A DNA stretch of 64,000 nucleotides from Pseudomonas sp. S31 (GCF_016648105.1 NZ_JACVVE010000012.1:1-64000), one strand, 5' to 3'. Positions 7,389 to 17,806 are shown, counted from the first letter of the stretch. The notes: generated from the sequence alone by a model not told the origin. Made by a program: numbers and translations.

Positions 7389-8585
7389 ATGACAGCCGTA
7401 TCTCCCCCAACGACCATCCCGCAAAGCTCATCTCCCGCGCCCGCCCCTTCAGCCTCCAACAGCCCCCGACAAGCACTATTCAAACTCCTCGCCGATGTCA
7501 AATGGTGGCTGCCGGTAGTCTCAACGCTTATCTCAATCTCACTGCTCACCAAGTACCTCTGGGTCATCCATCACCCCGAGTTGATCCTGAGTTCGTTAGG
7601 GAACCCTTCAAACCTCGTTGCCTGGTTATTCTTCAGCCTGCTGATACTCGCGTCGCTGCTGCTCATCGTATCGGTGCCGTCTTTGGTCTTCACGGTGAGC
7701 ATGTCTGTATGCACCGTTGACAGAGAGCTGGAAAAGAGACTCGCCTTCCGCTTCGGCCTCATCGTAGGCTTGGGCTACCTACTGCTATCGCTCAACTTGC
7801 TGGGGGCGCTCTTTGATCACATCATGGCCCCTGCGTACTTCTTCCCCATCGTCGTAGTCGCGGCCGCGCTTGCCTTAATAATTCTGCTTCACCGCGATGC
7901 GCCCCTGCGCAACAAAGTACTGGAGCTACCGGCTGGTCCCCGCAAACCCTGGCATCGCAAACTCTATTACACAGCCACCGTAGGCTGGCTAGGTACGCTG
8001 CTAGCGTTCACCTCGGTAAGTGGAGTCATGCCCGCCCAGCTAGCCATCATGACGTGGCGAGGCGGGGACAGCAACGAAGAGGCATTTGGGGCTATTGCTC
8101 TCTGCTTATTGATAATGTGCCTCTACCTAGCGCCAGTCCTCGCCTTTTATTTGACAAACGGCGATGCGATGAAGCGCATCGGCCGAGCCGCACAGGTGCT
8201 GCTCGGGTGCATCTTCGTTAATGCCATGCTGTTGCCGGCCCTCTTGGACTTATGGGTCTACTCCGCCGCCAATCTGATCAAAATCAGGGACAATACCGAG
8301 CTGAGCTATGTGTTGAACGAAAAGGATTATCCGAAAGAGGTATTCAGTAGCGCCCCGTGGCAACTGGAGAGCTACCAGGGGCCGAATGGTTTGTACAGCG
8401 TCAGGGCGTTTCGTCAGTTCCGCTTCGGCGATACGTTGTTGATCTGTCCCGCTAGCTACCGAAATATCGGTTTGAAAGAGATCGACAGCTTCGCAGATCG
8501 CTGTATCGCGTTGTCCGAGGCCAAGGTGCATGTAGCCGCTCCTTTATTAAATAAGGAAGCCGCGACGGTAGCCAAGCCGGATTGA
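7389..8585 (+). CDS. Polytopic membrane protein of unknown function
   Basis: A 398-residue protein with about seven hydrophobic segments, for example LPVVSTLISISLLTKYLW, LFFSLLILASLLLIVSV, FGLIVGLGYLLLSLNLLG, FFPIVVVAAALALIILL and VLLGCIFVNAMLLPALL. A hydrophilic C-terminal domain of about 100 residues follows. The N-terminus is rich in Pro and Ser. I preferred ATG 7389 because AGGAAG lies upstream; an in-frame ATG at 7362 has none. It follows the WYL regulator in the same direction after about 60 bases, so it may be co-expressed and belong to the defence module. I do not recognise the family. Confidence 0.7.
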   Translation: MTAVSPPTTIPQSSSPAPAPSASNSPRQALFKLLADVKWWLPVVSTLISISLLTKYLWVIHHPELILSSLGNPSNLVAWLFFSLLILASLLLIVSVPSLVFTVSMSVCTVDRELEKRLAFRFGLIVGLGYLLLSLNLLGALFDHIMAPAYFFPIVVVAAALALIILLHRDAPLRNKVLELPAGPRKPWHRKLYYTATVGWLGTLLAFTSVSGVMPAQLAIMTWRGGDSNEEAFGAIALCLLIMCLYLAPVLAFYLTNGDAMKRIGRAAQVLLGCIFVNAMLLPALLDLWVYSAANLIKIRDNTELSYVLNEKDYPKEVFSSAPWQLESYQGPNGLYSVRAFRQFRFGDTLLICPASYRNIGLKEIDSFADRCIALSEAKVHVAAPLLNKEAATVAKPD

Positions 8586-8780
8586 TCCTGCACCCTAGCA
8601 ATCATCAGGGGACGCCTGTAAACCCGAGATGATGGTCATACAGAACACGATCGTCGTGTAGCACGTTGGGGGGCAAAGCGACTAAAACTTACCCAACTCG
8701 TTCAAAGCACCCTGCCCGTCGGCGGCTGCGGATCAACTCAGTAGAAACGGCAACGCATATAGTACCGGCAGCGGAGTGCT

Positions 8781-8812
8781 GGCGGACGGGGGTTCAAATC
8801 CCCCCGGCCCAA
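8781..8812 (+). other. tRNA/tmRNA 3'-end-like T-arm remnant
   Basis: GGGGG TTCAAAT CCCCC (8788-8804) forms a perfect five-pair T-stem with the conserved TTC loop, followed by CGGCCC. No matching D-arm, anticodon arm or CCA end is present. Such 3' fragments are left where elements integrate into tRNA or tmRNA genes. It resembles the 3' end of Pseudomonas tmRNA, but I cannot confirm which gene it came from. Confidence 0.4.
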
Positions 8813-8876
8813 GCATCACCTGCAGACTGGACGCCCAGGCAACGGCAGACTCTTTAACAGCAATCAAATCCCCAAT

Positions 8877-8912
8877 AAAAAAATCCAGCCACCTCTCGAT
8901 GACTGGATTTTT
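8877..8912 (-). terminator. Rho-independent terminator downstream of the tRNA-Pro 3' end
   Basis: AAAAATCCAG (8878-8887) pairs with CTGGATTTTT (8903-8912), giving a stem flanked by A and T runs. On the minus strand it lies about ten bases past the 3' end of the partial tRNA-Pro, as expected for a native tRNA terminator. This suggests the DNA immediately left of the tRNA scrap is original chromosome. Confidence 0.75.
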
Positions 8913-8922
8913 CAGGGATTTT

Positions 8923-8968
8923 TGGTCGGGACGGAGTGATTCGAACACTCGACCCCTTGCACCCCATG
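8923..8968 (-). tRNA. Partial tRNA-Pro(GGG), 3' half only (attachment site)
   Basis: On the minus strand the sequence reads ATGGGGTG (anticodon loop, anticodon GGG), then the 3' anticodon strand, variable loop, T-arm (CGAGTG TTCGAAT CACTC) and acceptor strand ending in CGACCA. The D-arm and 5' acceptor strand are absent: right of 8970 the sequence diverges into the integrase leader. This is the duplicated 3' end of a tRNA gene, the usual attachment site of P4-type integrases. The integrase starts 190 bases away. The intact gene should lie outside the window. Confidence 0.8.
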
Positions 8969-9101
8969 CGCTTAATCAGTGTATTTTCCTGGAGTTACCT
9001 GGACTGCCACGGAAAGCCTACAAGCTAGTAAATACGTGGCATACAGGCTATATTACGTTCTATCTCTGTCCATCAGCATCCACCTACAGCCGGTCGATCC
9101 G

Positions 9102-9123
9102 GTGGGGCAAAAGTGGGGCAAAA
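9102..9123 (+). repeat. Tandem 11-base repeat before the integrase
   Basis: GTGGGGCAAAA occurs twice back to back (9102-9112 and 9113-9123), 35 bases before the integrase start. Short direct repeats beside an attachment site often serve as recombinase or excisionase arm sites. That function is inference. Confidence 0.5.
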
Positions 9124-9157
9124 TTCCAAGGTGATCGACCTTGGCTAGGGGTAGACA

Positions 9158-10549
9158 TTGGCAAAGATCACAGTGAAGCAACTCGAAGCACTCACCCCCG
9201 CCGATGATGGCAAAACGCTCCGTGAAGAGGGTGGTCTGACCGCCAAAGTTCGTGCAGGTGTGCGCGGCGTTACAGCGCTGTTCCGCTACGAGTTCAAAAT
9301 GGGCGGAGCCAAACGCGATCAGCGCCTGGGCAGCTGGCCCAAAAAATCGCTAGCGCAGATTCGTGCTGAGCGAGACGAAGTGAGAGCAAGCGTTACTAAA
9401 GGCATAGAACCCGCCATTGCCCGAAAGGCAGCTAAGATCGAGGCTCAAGCTGCCGTCGCCGCAACCATTGCTGAAGCCGAGCGTCAGGCTGCCGAGAACA
9501 AGACGGTCACCGACCTTTTTGAAGAGTGGATGCGCGACGGGGTATCTCGCCAGGACGGCAACGCAGAACTGCGCCGCAGCTTTTCCAAAGACGTGCTACC
9601 AGCTATTGGCGATAAACCACTGCGCACCCTGACTGAAAAAGACCTGCTTACTCTCCTGCGGTCGATCAAAGCCCGCGGTCTAAACCGTACCGTCATTATT
9701 CGCAGCAAGGACATAGGTCAGATGCTGAGATGGGCCGAGAAACGCAAGCCGTGGCGCACCCTGATGGTAGACGGTAATCCCGCCGACCTGATTGATGTCA
9801 ATAAACTACTTGATCATGACTATCAGGAGCAGCGCGATCGCCTTCTATCCACTGACGAAATCCAAGAGCTGCAACAAATTTTCACTCGCTTGGTGTGTGA
9901 GTATGATGCCTTGCCCGCCGGACAAAAATATTCCGGCATCCGACCTGTGAATTCCCGCGTGCAATGCGCAGTCTGGATCTGCCTTAGCACGCTCTGTCGC
10001 ATTGGAGAGCTACTAAAATCCGAATGGCGACATGTCGATCTCGAGAACGGCACCTGGTTCATTCCAGCAGAAGCCACCAAAGGTCATAAAGGTAAACGGC
10101 AGGATCACCATGTATTCCTATCATCATTCGCGCTGAACCAGTTCAAACGTCTTAGAGAAGAAACAGGCCACACCCCGTTCTGCTTTCCCAGCAAAGACGA
10201 AAGCAGTCATGTGGATACCAAAACAGTCAGCAAGCTGATCGGAGACCGGCAATGCTGCTTCAAGAATCGCAGCAAGCCTTTATCTGGCCGGCATCACGAC
10301 GACTCACTGGTACTAAGCCAAGGTAACAAGGGCGAATGGACCCCGCATGACTTGCGTCGTACAGGAGCGACCATGATGCAGGAGCTCGGTGTGACATTAG
10401 AAATCATTGATCGTTGCCAGAATCACCTGCTGGGAGGCTCAAAGGTACGCCGGCATTATCTGCATTATGACTATGCCAAGGAGAAAAATGAGGCATGGAG
10501 CAAACTCGGAGAGCGTCTTGAAAACATCCTTCTGGCTCCAGCGACTTAA
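9158..10549 (+). CDS. int: P4-type tyrosine recombinase (integrase)
   Basis: A 463-residue site-specific integrase that would insert or excise a genomic island at the adjacent tRNA-Pro site. The N-terminal domain (about 1-90) has the P4-integrase ALFRYEF and LGSWPKKSLAQIRAERDE pattern. The catalytic core shows R281 (CRIGELL), HDLRR (H397, R400), H433 and the likely nucleophile Y434 (RRHYLHYDY). Translation appears to begin at TTG 9158 with AGGGG upstream; no ATG fits better. All key residues are present, so it could be active. The island it serves should extend rightward or was partly lost, since the next genes look chromosomal. Confidence 0.9.
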   Translation: MAKITVKQLEALTPADDGKTLREEGGLTAKVRAGVRGVTALFRYEFKMGGAKRDQRLGSWPKKSLAQIRAERDEVRASVTKGIEPAIARKAAKIEAQAAVAATIAEAERQAAENKTVTDLFEEWMRDGVSRQDGNAELRRSFSKDVLPAIGDKPLRTLTEKDLLTLLRSIKARGLNRTVIIRSKDIGQMLRWAEKRKPWRTLMVDGNPADLIDVNKLLDHDYQEQRDRLLSTDEIQELQQIFTRLVCEYDALPAGQKYSGIRPVNSRVQCAVWICLSTLCRIGELLKSEWRHVDLENGTWFIPAEATKGHKGKRQDHHVFLSSFALNQFKRLREETGHTPFCFPSKDESSHVDTKTVSKLIGDRQCCFKNRSKPLSGRHHDDSLVLSQGNKGEWTPHDLRRTGATMMQELGVTLEIIDRCQNHLLGGSKVRRHYLHYDYAKEKNEAWSKLGERLENILLAPAT

Positions 10550-10733
10550 ATCTGATCAGCACTCACAGGAACGGGAAAAGAGAATCGCTTCGGGCTTGTA
10601 AGCCTTTGAAAAATAAAACTTTTCAGCTATCCATAAAAAATGGAAACCCTTGATTTTGGACTCATTCTTAAAGGTAGACAAGCGGATTGCGCCAAAATGG
10701 GTTTTCTCCAGTCCGAACAGAGCTTCTGTCATT

Positions 10734-12125
10734 TTATTCTTCTGCTCGGACGCTTAGCCGCTCTCGCAAACACTGAACGAATACCGATTTCTGAAGATAA
10801 GCCACATTCAACCGGGTCCACGGTGTCACGGCCTTCTGGTTGGTCTGGAAGATCGCCCCCGGCGCCAGCATCACGCCCCTGCCCTGCACTTCTCGGGTCA
10901 ACACGGCGGTATCATCGATACCCGGAAAACGCGCCCACAAGTACAAGCTCTGTTCCGGCCGGCAGAACACCTCGGCGCCGAGCTCGTCCAGCACCCGCAA
11001 CCCGCCGGCGGTGGCCTCCCGCACCCGGTCCTGCAAGCGCATCAGGTGGCGCAGGAAGTGCCCTTCGCTGAGGATCACATCCGCCGTGCGTTCGCACAGC
11101 TCTGAACAACTGGTGTGCAGCATCATCTGCAGGTCAGCCAGCTCGTCGATGGCCTCCTTGCTGCCGGCGATATAGCCCACGCGCAAGGCCGCCGACACCG
11201 ACTTGGAGAAGCTGCCGATGTACAGCGAACGGCGCAGTTGGTCGAGCGCCGCCACCTTCAGCGCCGAGCTGGGCTTGAAATCCGCCAGCGCATCGTCCTC
11301 GACCAGCAGCAGGTTGTGCCGCTCGGCCAGTTGCAGCAGGCAGTGGGCCTTGGCTGGGGAGATGTCCGAGCCGGTGGGGTTGTGGCACACCGACTGGATG
11401 AAGAACAGCTTGGGCCGTTCGACACGCAGCATGGCTTCCAGTGCATCCATGTCCGGGCCGTCCGCCAGGCGCGGTACGCTCAGCAACCGTGCGCCGTGCA
11501 ACTGCAACTTGCCGAACAACGGGTAGTAACCCGGGTTTTCCACCAACACTGCATCCCCCGGCACCACGAAACGGCGGATGACCAGGTCCAGCGCATGGTT
11601 GGCGCCATGGGTAGTCACGATCTGCCGGGGCGTGGCATTGATGGCGTAGCTGGCCAGCTTGCGCACCAGGCTCTGGCGCAGCCCTGGGTTACCCAGGCGG
11701 TTGCCATAGCGGAACAGGTTGCCGGCGCCGCTGCGCATCGCCTGCCGGGTAAATTTGTCGAGGCGCATGTCCTGCAGCCAGGCCACTGGCGCAAAGCCCT
11801 CGCCCAGCGGCGCCAGCCCAGGCTCGCGAACAAACTGCTGACGCATCATCCAGATGGTGTCCATAGCCCGGGTATAGGGCGGCGTTTCATCCACTTCGCC
11901 AGCCTGTACCTGTGCCCCGACGAAAAAGCCCTGGCCGTGGCGCGCCTCCACCAGCCCCTTGGATGCAAGGATCTCGTAGGCGGTGATCACCGTGTTCTTC
12001 GAATGCCCGTGCAAGCGCATGTATTCGCGTAGCGATGGCAGGCGATCGCCAACCTTGAGCACGCTGCTACGGATCTGCTGCTCGACCGCATCGGCAACCT
12101 GTTGGGCAAGGGTGACTCGGGGCAT
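10734..12125 (-). CDS. MocR-type GntR/aminotransferase-fold regulator
   Basis: A 463-residue regulator with an N-terminal GntR winged helix (about 1-70, with LPSLREYMRLHGHSKNTV) fused to a fold-type-I aminotransferase domain. PLP-binding features are visible: NPGYYPLF, HNPTGS, and the lysine in SFSKSVSAALRVGYIAG. ATG 12125 has AAGGAG seven bases upstream, which settles the start over longer in-frame options. It is divergent from mvaA, 150 bases away, so it is the obvious candidate regulator of the mevalonate operon. Its effector is unknown, although PLP itself or an amino compound is usual in the family. Confidence 0.85.
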   Translation of the reverse strand: MPRVTLAQQVADAVEQQIRSSVLKVGDRLPSLREYMRLHGHSKNTVITAYEILASKGLVEARHGQGFFVGAQVQAGEVDETPPYTRAMDTIWMMRQQFVREPGLAPLGEGFAPVAWLQDMRLDKFTRQAMRSGAGNLFRYGNRLGNPGLRQSLVRKLASYAINATPRQIVTTHGANHALDLVIRRFVVPGDAVLVENPGYYPLFGKLQLHGARLLSVPRLADGPDMDALEAMLRVERPKLFFIQSVCHNPTGSDISPAKAHCLLQLAERHNLLLVEDDALADFKPSSALKVAALDQLRRSLYIGSFSKSVSAALRVGYIAGSKEAIDELADLQMMLHTSCSELCERTADVILSEGHFLRHLMRLQDRVREATAGGLRVLDELGAEVFCRPEQSLYLWARFPGIDDTAVLTREVQGRGVMLAPGAIFQTNQKAVTPWTRLNVAYLQKSVFVQCLRERLSVRAEE

Positions 12126-12275
12126 CGACGAACTCCTTAGCTGCCATGGGTACAGCCCGGGTACTGTTGGGCAAAACTGTACGTTCATTCAAGGGCACAG
12201 TGGCTGCACATTTAGCACCACGCCGGCGACGCGCTCAAGCCGCCGCCCAACAACAATGACTCCAACGGAGCCCTT

Positions 12276-13558
<1,283 letters not shown>

Positions 13559-13562
<4 letters not shown>

Positions 13563-14485
13563 CCATGGCCCCGGCGCAAGCGGTAAAAGTGTTTGAAGTC
13601 GGCCCGCGTGACGGCCTGCAGAACGAACGCCAGCAGTTGTCGGTGGCCACGCGCGTGGAACTGATCGGCGCGCTGGCGGCCAGCGGCCTGCAGCATATCG
13701 AGGCCGGTGCCTTCGTGTCGCCGCGCTGGGTGCCACAAATGGCCGGCAGCGACGAGGTGTTGCGCCAGTTACCCGGCGACGACGGGGTCAACTACACGGC
13801 CCTGGTGCCCAACCTGCAAGGCTTCCAGGCCGCGCAGCGGGCCGGCTGCCGCGAGGTGGCGGTGTTCGCGGCCGCCTCCGAAGCGTTTTCGCGCAACAAC
13901 ATCAATTGCTCCATCGATGAAAGCTTCGAGCGCTTCGCCCCGGTATTGCAAGCCGCCAAACAAGCCTCTGTGCGCGTGCGCGGTTATGTATCCTGTGTGC
14001 TCGGTTGCCCGTTCAGTGGCGCGGTGGCGCCAGAGGCCGTGGCCGAGGTCGCACGCCGCCTGTATGAACTGGGCTGCTACGAAATCAGCCTGGGTGACAC
14101 CATCGGCGCCGGCAGGCCGGACGCGACCGCGCGGCTGATCGAGCAGTGCGCCCGGCAACTGCCGGTGACCGCGCTGGCCGGCCACTTTCACGATACCTGG
14201 GGCATGGCCATCGCAAATGTCCACGCCGCACTGGCGCTAGGTGTACGCACCTTTGACAGCTCGGTTGCCGGCCTTGGCGGCTGCCCCTACTCGCCCGGTG
14301 CCAGCGGCAACGTTGCCACCGAAGAGCTGCTGTACCTGTTGCACGGCCTGGGCTACAGCACAGGTGTCGACCTGCAGGCGGTGGCCCGGGTTGGCGTGCG
14401 CATCAGTGCCGAACTGGGCATCGCCAACCGCTCCCGCGCCGGCCTTGCAATGGCGGCAAGGAGCGCCGGCGAACAACACCCGTAG
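13559..14485 (+). CDS. mvaB: Hydroxymethylglutaryl-CoA lyase
   Basis: Cleaves HMG-CoA to acetoacetate and acetyl-CoA, the second step of mevalonate degradation and also a step in leucine breakdown. The 308-residue protein shows the HMGL TIM-barrel signatures: [10 protein letters not shown] near the N-terminus (metal-binding Asp), [17 protein letters not shown] (metal-binding His pair) and the catalytic Cys loop [12 protein letters not shown] (C242). It begins at ATG 13559, overlapping the mvaA stop by four bases. A second ATG lies two codons on. Confidence 0.93.
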
Positions 14486-14584
14486 CACGTGTAGCACCCG
14501 AACAAAAACAACATGCCCGCAAAGGCAGGAGAATGCCAATGACCCTTGAATGCCGCCTGCACCCCCGCGCACCGGAGGTGAACC

Positions 14585-15037
14585 ATGGCTGACGACAACC
14601 TCTATGAAGTGTGGGGCGACACCGTGGACAGCCGCCACCTGCTCGCCGCCATCGCCATCGGCGCCGCCTGCAGCCTCGGCACGTTCTTTCTCGCCGAACA
14701 CCTGCTGACCGGCTGGGTCGAGTCCAGCCAGATGGCCCGTGCCTACGCCATGCTGCTGGGCATTCTCGGCTCGCTGCTGGGTGGCGGGGTCAGTGCCTGC
14801 CTGTTCAAACCCAAGCGTCATGTGGTCGAACACTTCGCCGACCCGGCCTGGCGCCAGCAGGTGATTGAAGAACTGCGTGATGAATACGGCGGTATCGGCC
14901 AGCTCAGCGATCTGCCGCAAGAAGTGCGCAACGAGCTGCGCGAACTGGGCCTGGAACGCCTGTTCGCCGAAGCTGAACCTGCCAGCCCAGCCGTGGCCTG
15001 CTCAAGCACTGCAACCCTGAAGCGAGGGACCGCCTGA
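14585..15037 (+). CDS. Small membrane subunit (TctB-like) of a TctA-type transporter
   Basis: A 150-residue protein with two membrane helices (about 19-37 and 55-75: LLAAIAIGAACSLGTFFLA, YAMLLGILGSLLGGGVSACLF) and a hydrophilic C-terminal half. GGAGGTG precedes ATG 14585. Its stop overlaps the start of the large permease (TGATG), the layout of small and large subunits of tripartite tricarboxylate-type transporters. The resemblance to TctB is positional and architectural, not a clear sequence match. Expected role: accessory subunit of mevalonate uptake. Confidence 0.6.
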   Translation: MADDNLYEVWGDTVDSRHLLAAIAIGAACSLGTFFLAEHLLTGWVESSQMARAYAMLLGILGSLLGGGVSACLFKPKRHVVEHFADPAWRQQVIEELRDEYGGIGQLSDLPQEVRNELRELGLERLFAEAEPASPAVACSSTATLKRGTA

Positions 15038-16419
15038 TGGACGCCTTGTTCGACCAGGTACTGATCGCCATGCTGATGGGGGTAATCGGTGCCGTAGTGT
15101 TCTCGGCCATCGGCCTGATTTCCGGCAGCGACGAAACCACCACGCTGGCACCGCTGACCTTGCTGGTGGTGCTGCTGGGTGTGCCCGCTGCCGGGGTGTT
15201 CACCTTCTTCCTTGCCGGCGCTGTAGCCAAGCACATGACCCACGCGGTGCCCACGGCGTTGCTCGGCATCCCCGGCGACACCATGGCCACGCCACTGATG
15301 CGCGAGGCCAACTTCCTGCGCAACCTTGGCGTGCCGCATATTGCCCTGCGCAAGATGATCTCCGGCGCGGTCATCGCCGCCCTGGTGGCCGTGCCGCTGG
15401 CGGTGCTGTTCGCCGTGCTGCTGGCGCCGTTCGGCGATACGATCAAGCAGGCCGCGCCCTGGGTGTTCCTCGCGGCCGCCACCACCATTGCCTACTTCTC
15501 GGCCGGCCGCTGGGCCTCAGTGCTGGCGCTGCTGCCGTTCGTGCTGGTGATCATTGCCTTGCAGACCCTGACCGCCCAGCACGGCGTCAAGCTCAGTGTC
15601 AGCTACTTCCTGGGCATCGCCATCGGCCCGCTGATCGCCGCCCTGTTCGCCATGCTCGCCCCGGCAGAGCGGGCGCGCATGAAGCGCAGTGAGCCGCGCA
15701 CCTTTGCCCTGTCGCCAGACGTCAAGGGCTGGGGCGGCTGGTTCCCCAACCCGCTGAAGGTGCTGGACCGCCGCCAGGCCGGCTGGACCCTGGCCACCGC
15801 TACCGTGTCCAGCGCCACCTTCGTGTTCAGCCCGGTGGCAATGACGGTGATCCTCGGTGAAGTGGTCGGTTCGCGCATCAAGCACGCCTATCACCGCCTG
15901 ACCTCGGTGATCAGCGTGCGCAACGGGGTCACCGAGTCCACTTACATTGCCGAGGCATTGATCCCGCTGATCGCCTTCGGCCTGCCGCTCAGCCCCGTGG
16001 CTGCCGGCCCGGCCGCGCCGCTGTTCAACGCGCCGCCACGCTTTACCGTGGATGCCGCCAGCGGTCAGGTGAACAACCTGCACAACCTGCTCAGCGCCGG
16101 CGAGTTCCTGGCTTTCGGCATGCTCGCGGTGGTGATCGCCATCCTGATCGCTTACCCGTTCTCGATGAATTTCGCCCACCGCGCCGCCTCGTTCGTTTCG
16201 CGGCGCATCAGTCACGAGGCGGTGATCGCCACCTTCGTTGGCCTGATCCTGGTGATCGGCCTATGGGAAGGCGGCCTGCTGGGCCTGCTGGTGATCCTCA
16301 CGGTCGGCCTGCTGGGTGGCTTCCTGTACCGCTTCATCGGCTTCAACATCGGCGTGCAGTTCATGGGCTACTACACGGCTGTACTCAGCGTGCCGGCCAT
16401 CGTCGCCCTGTTCGCCTGA
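15037..16419 (+). CDS. TctA-like permease, probably for mevalonate
   Basis: A 460-residue inner-membrane permease with about eleven hydrophobic segments. It carries the TctA family mark LLGIPGDTMATPLM (about 75-90) and a related repeat near EALIPLIAFGLPLSP in the second half, matching the family's internal duplication. It is translationally coupled to the small subunit. No periplasmic TctC binding protein is encoded nearby, so it may work without one or share one. Because it lies inside the mvaAB operon, mevalonate or a related hydroxy acid is the likely substrate (inference). Confidence 0.75.
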   Translation: MDALFDQVLIAMLMGVIGAVVFSAIGLISGSDETTTLAPLTLLVVLLGVPAAGVFTFFLAGAVAKHMTHAVPTALLGIPGDTMATPLMREANFLRNLGVPHIALRKMISGAVIAALVAVPLAVLFAVLLAPFGDTIKQAAPWVFLAAATTIAYFSAGRWASVLALLPFVLVIIALQTLTAQHGVKLSVSYFLGIAIGPLIAALFAMLAPAERARMKRSEPRTFALSPDVKGWGGWFPNPLKVLDRRQAGWTLATATVSSATFVFSPVAMTVILGEVVGSRIKHAYHRLTSVISVRNGVTESTYIAEALIPLIAFGLPLSPVAAGPAAPLFNAPPRFTVDAASGQVNNLHNLLSAGEFLAFGMLAVVIAILIAYPFSMNFAHRAASFVSRRISHEAVIATFVGLILVIGLWEGGLLGLLVILTVGLLGGFLYRFIGFNIGVQFMGYYTAVLSVPAIVALFA

Positions 16420-16439
16420 ACTGACCTTCTCCTGCTCCC

Positions 16440-16464
16440 CCACGCAGCCACAGCGGCTGCGTGG
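16440..16464 (+). terminator. Hairpin between the permease and porin genes
   Basis: CCACGCAGCC (16440-16449) and GGCTGCGTGG (16455-16464) form a perfect ten-pair stem with a five-base loop, followed by GTTTCATT without a real T run. It may attenuate transcription between the transporter gene and the porin, or stabilise the upstream message. Confidence 0.6.
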
Positions 16465-16496
16465 TTTCATTCGCCTGCAAGAAAGGAACAACAACA

Positions 16497-17747
16497 ATGA
16501 ATATCCTTTGCCCCCCTTGCCGCATGACGGCGGCTGGCGCCTGCCTGCTGCTCGGCGCCGGCAGCGCCTTGGCCCAAGGCTTCAGCGAAGATGCCAAGGT
16601 CGGCCTGACCCTGCGCAACTTCTACATCAACCGCAATTTCGTCGACCCGGCCTACCCCCAAGGCAAGGCCGAAGAATGGACGCAAAGCTTCATCCTCGAC
16701 GCCCGCTCCGGCTTTAGCCAGGGCGTGGTCGGCTTTGGCGTGGATGTGCTGGGGCTGTATTCGGTAAAGCTCGACGGCGGTCGCGGCACTGCCGGTACCC
16801 AGTTGCTGCCGGTGCACGATGACGGCGGCCCGGCGGATGACTTCGGCCGCCTCGGCGTTGCACTGAAAGCACGCGTTTCGGCCACCGAGCTGAAGGTTGG
16901 CGAGTGGTCGCCGATGCTGCCGGTGCTGCGCTCGGACGACGGCCGCTCGCTGCCCCAGACCTTCCAAGGCGCCCAGCTCACCTCGCGTGAAATCGACAAC
17001 CTCACGCTTTACGGCGCACGCTTTCGCGGCAACAGCCCTCGCAACGACGCCAGCATGGATGACCTGTTCATGTCCGGCCGGCCCAGCGCCACATCGGACC
17101 GCCTGGATATCCTGGGCGCCGAGTACCTGTTCAACGGCAAGGCCACCCAACTCGCAGCCTGGCATACGAACCTGCAAGACATCTACCGCCAGCAGTACTA
17201 CAGCCTGACCCACAGCCAGGCCGTAGGCAACTGGACGCTGGGTGCCAACCTCGGCTACTTCGTCGGCGAGGACAGCGGTCGCTCACTGGCAGGCAAGATG
17301 GACAACCGTACCACCTCGCTGCTGCTCTCGGCGCGTACCGGTGGCCATACCTTGTACCTGGGCCTGCAGCGGGTCAGCGGCGATACCGGCTGGATGCGGG
17401 TCAACGGCACGGCCGGCACCAGCCTGGCCAACGACAGCTACAACTCCAGCTACGACAACGCCCACGAACGCTCCTGGCAGGTGCGCTACGACCACAACTT
17501 CGCAGTCGATGGCCTGCCCGGGCTGCAGCTCATGACCCGCTACATCAGCGGTGACAACGTGCACATTGGCAACGTGCGCGATGGCAAGGAATGGGGCCGC
17601 GAAAGCGAACTGGCCTATACCGTCCAGAGCGGTAGCTTGCGCGACCTGACCGTAAGGTGGCGCAGTTCCACGCTGCGCCGCGACTTCAGCAGTAATAAGT
17701 TCGATGAACACCGGGTGATCGTGAGTTATCCGCTGTCTATCCTTTGA
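16497..17747 (+). CDS. OprD-family outer-membrane porin
   Basis: A 416-residue specific porin. A signal peptide (about 1-26, ending SALAQ) is followed by the family opening KVGLTLRNFYINRNFVDP and an 18-strand barrel pattern with a Tyr/Arg-rich middle (QQYYSLTHSQAVGNW). It ends VIVSYPLSIL. ATG 16497 is chosen because the signal peptide follows directly and GAAAGGA lies upstream. It closes the mevalonate operon and probably brings the substrate across the outer membrane. Substrate assignment is by context only. Confidence 0.9.
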   Translation: MNILCPPCRMTAAGACLLLGAGSALAQGFSEDAKVGLTLRNFYINRNFVDPAYPQGKAEEWTQSFILDARSGFSQGVVGFGVDVLGLYSVKLDGGRGTAGTQLLPVHDDGGPADDFGRLGVALKARVSATELKVGEWSPMLPVLRSDDGRSLPQTFQGAQLTSREIDNLTLYGARFRGNSPRNDASMDDLFMSGRPSATSDRLDILGAEYLFNGKATQLAAWHTNLQDIYRQQYYSLTHSQAVGNWTLGANLGYFVGEDSGRSLAGKMDNRTTSLLLSARTGGHTLYLGLQRVSGDTGWMRVNGTAGTSLANDSYNSSYDNAHERSWQVRYDHNFAVDGLPGLQLMTRYISGDNVHIGNVRDGKEWGRESELAYTVQSGSLRDLTVRWRSSTLRRDFSSNKFDEHRVIVSYPLSIL

Positions 17748-17771
17748 ACCCAATCCTCTCCTCAACGCAAC

Positions 17772-17806
17772 CACGCGGCGAACCAGAGCCAATGGTTCGC
17801 CGCGTG
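17772..17806. terminator. Bidirectional terminator between porin and fumarylacetoacetase
   Basis: CACGCGGCGAACCA (17772-17785) pairs perfectly with TGGTTCGCCGCGTG (17793-17806) over fourteen bases around a seven-base loop. It sits between convergent genes and probably stops transcription from both sides. Confidence 0.75.

Larger units (their letters stand above)
8586..9157. other. Gene-free junction region between two mobile segments
   Basis: This 572-base stretch holds no convincing gene. It contains a tRNA/tmRNA-like 3' end, a terminator hairpin, a partial tRNA-Pro(GGG) and a tandem repeat just before the integrase, each listed separately. Together they read as stacked integration junctions. 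Confidence 0.6.
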
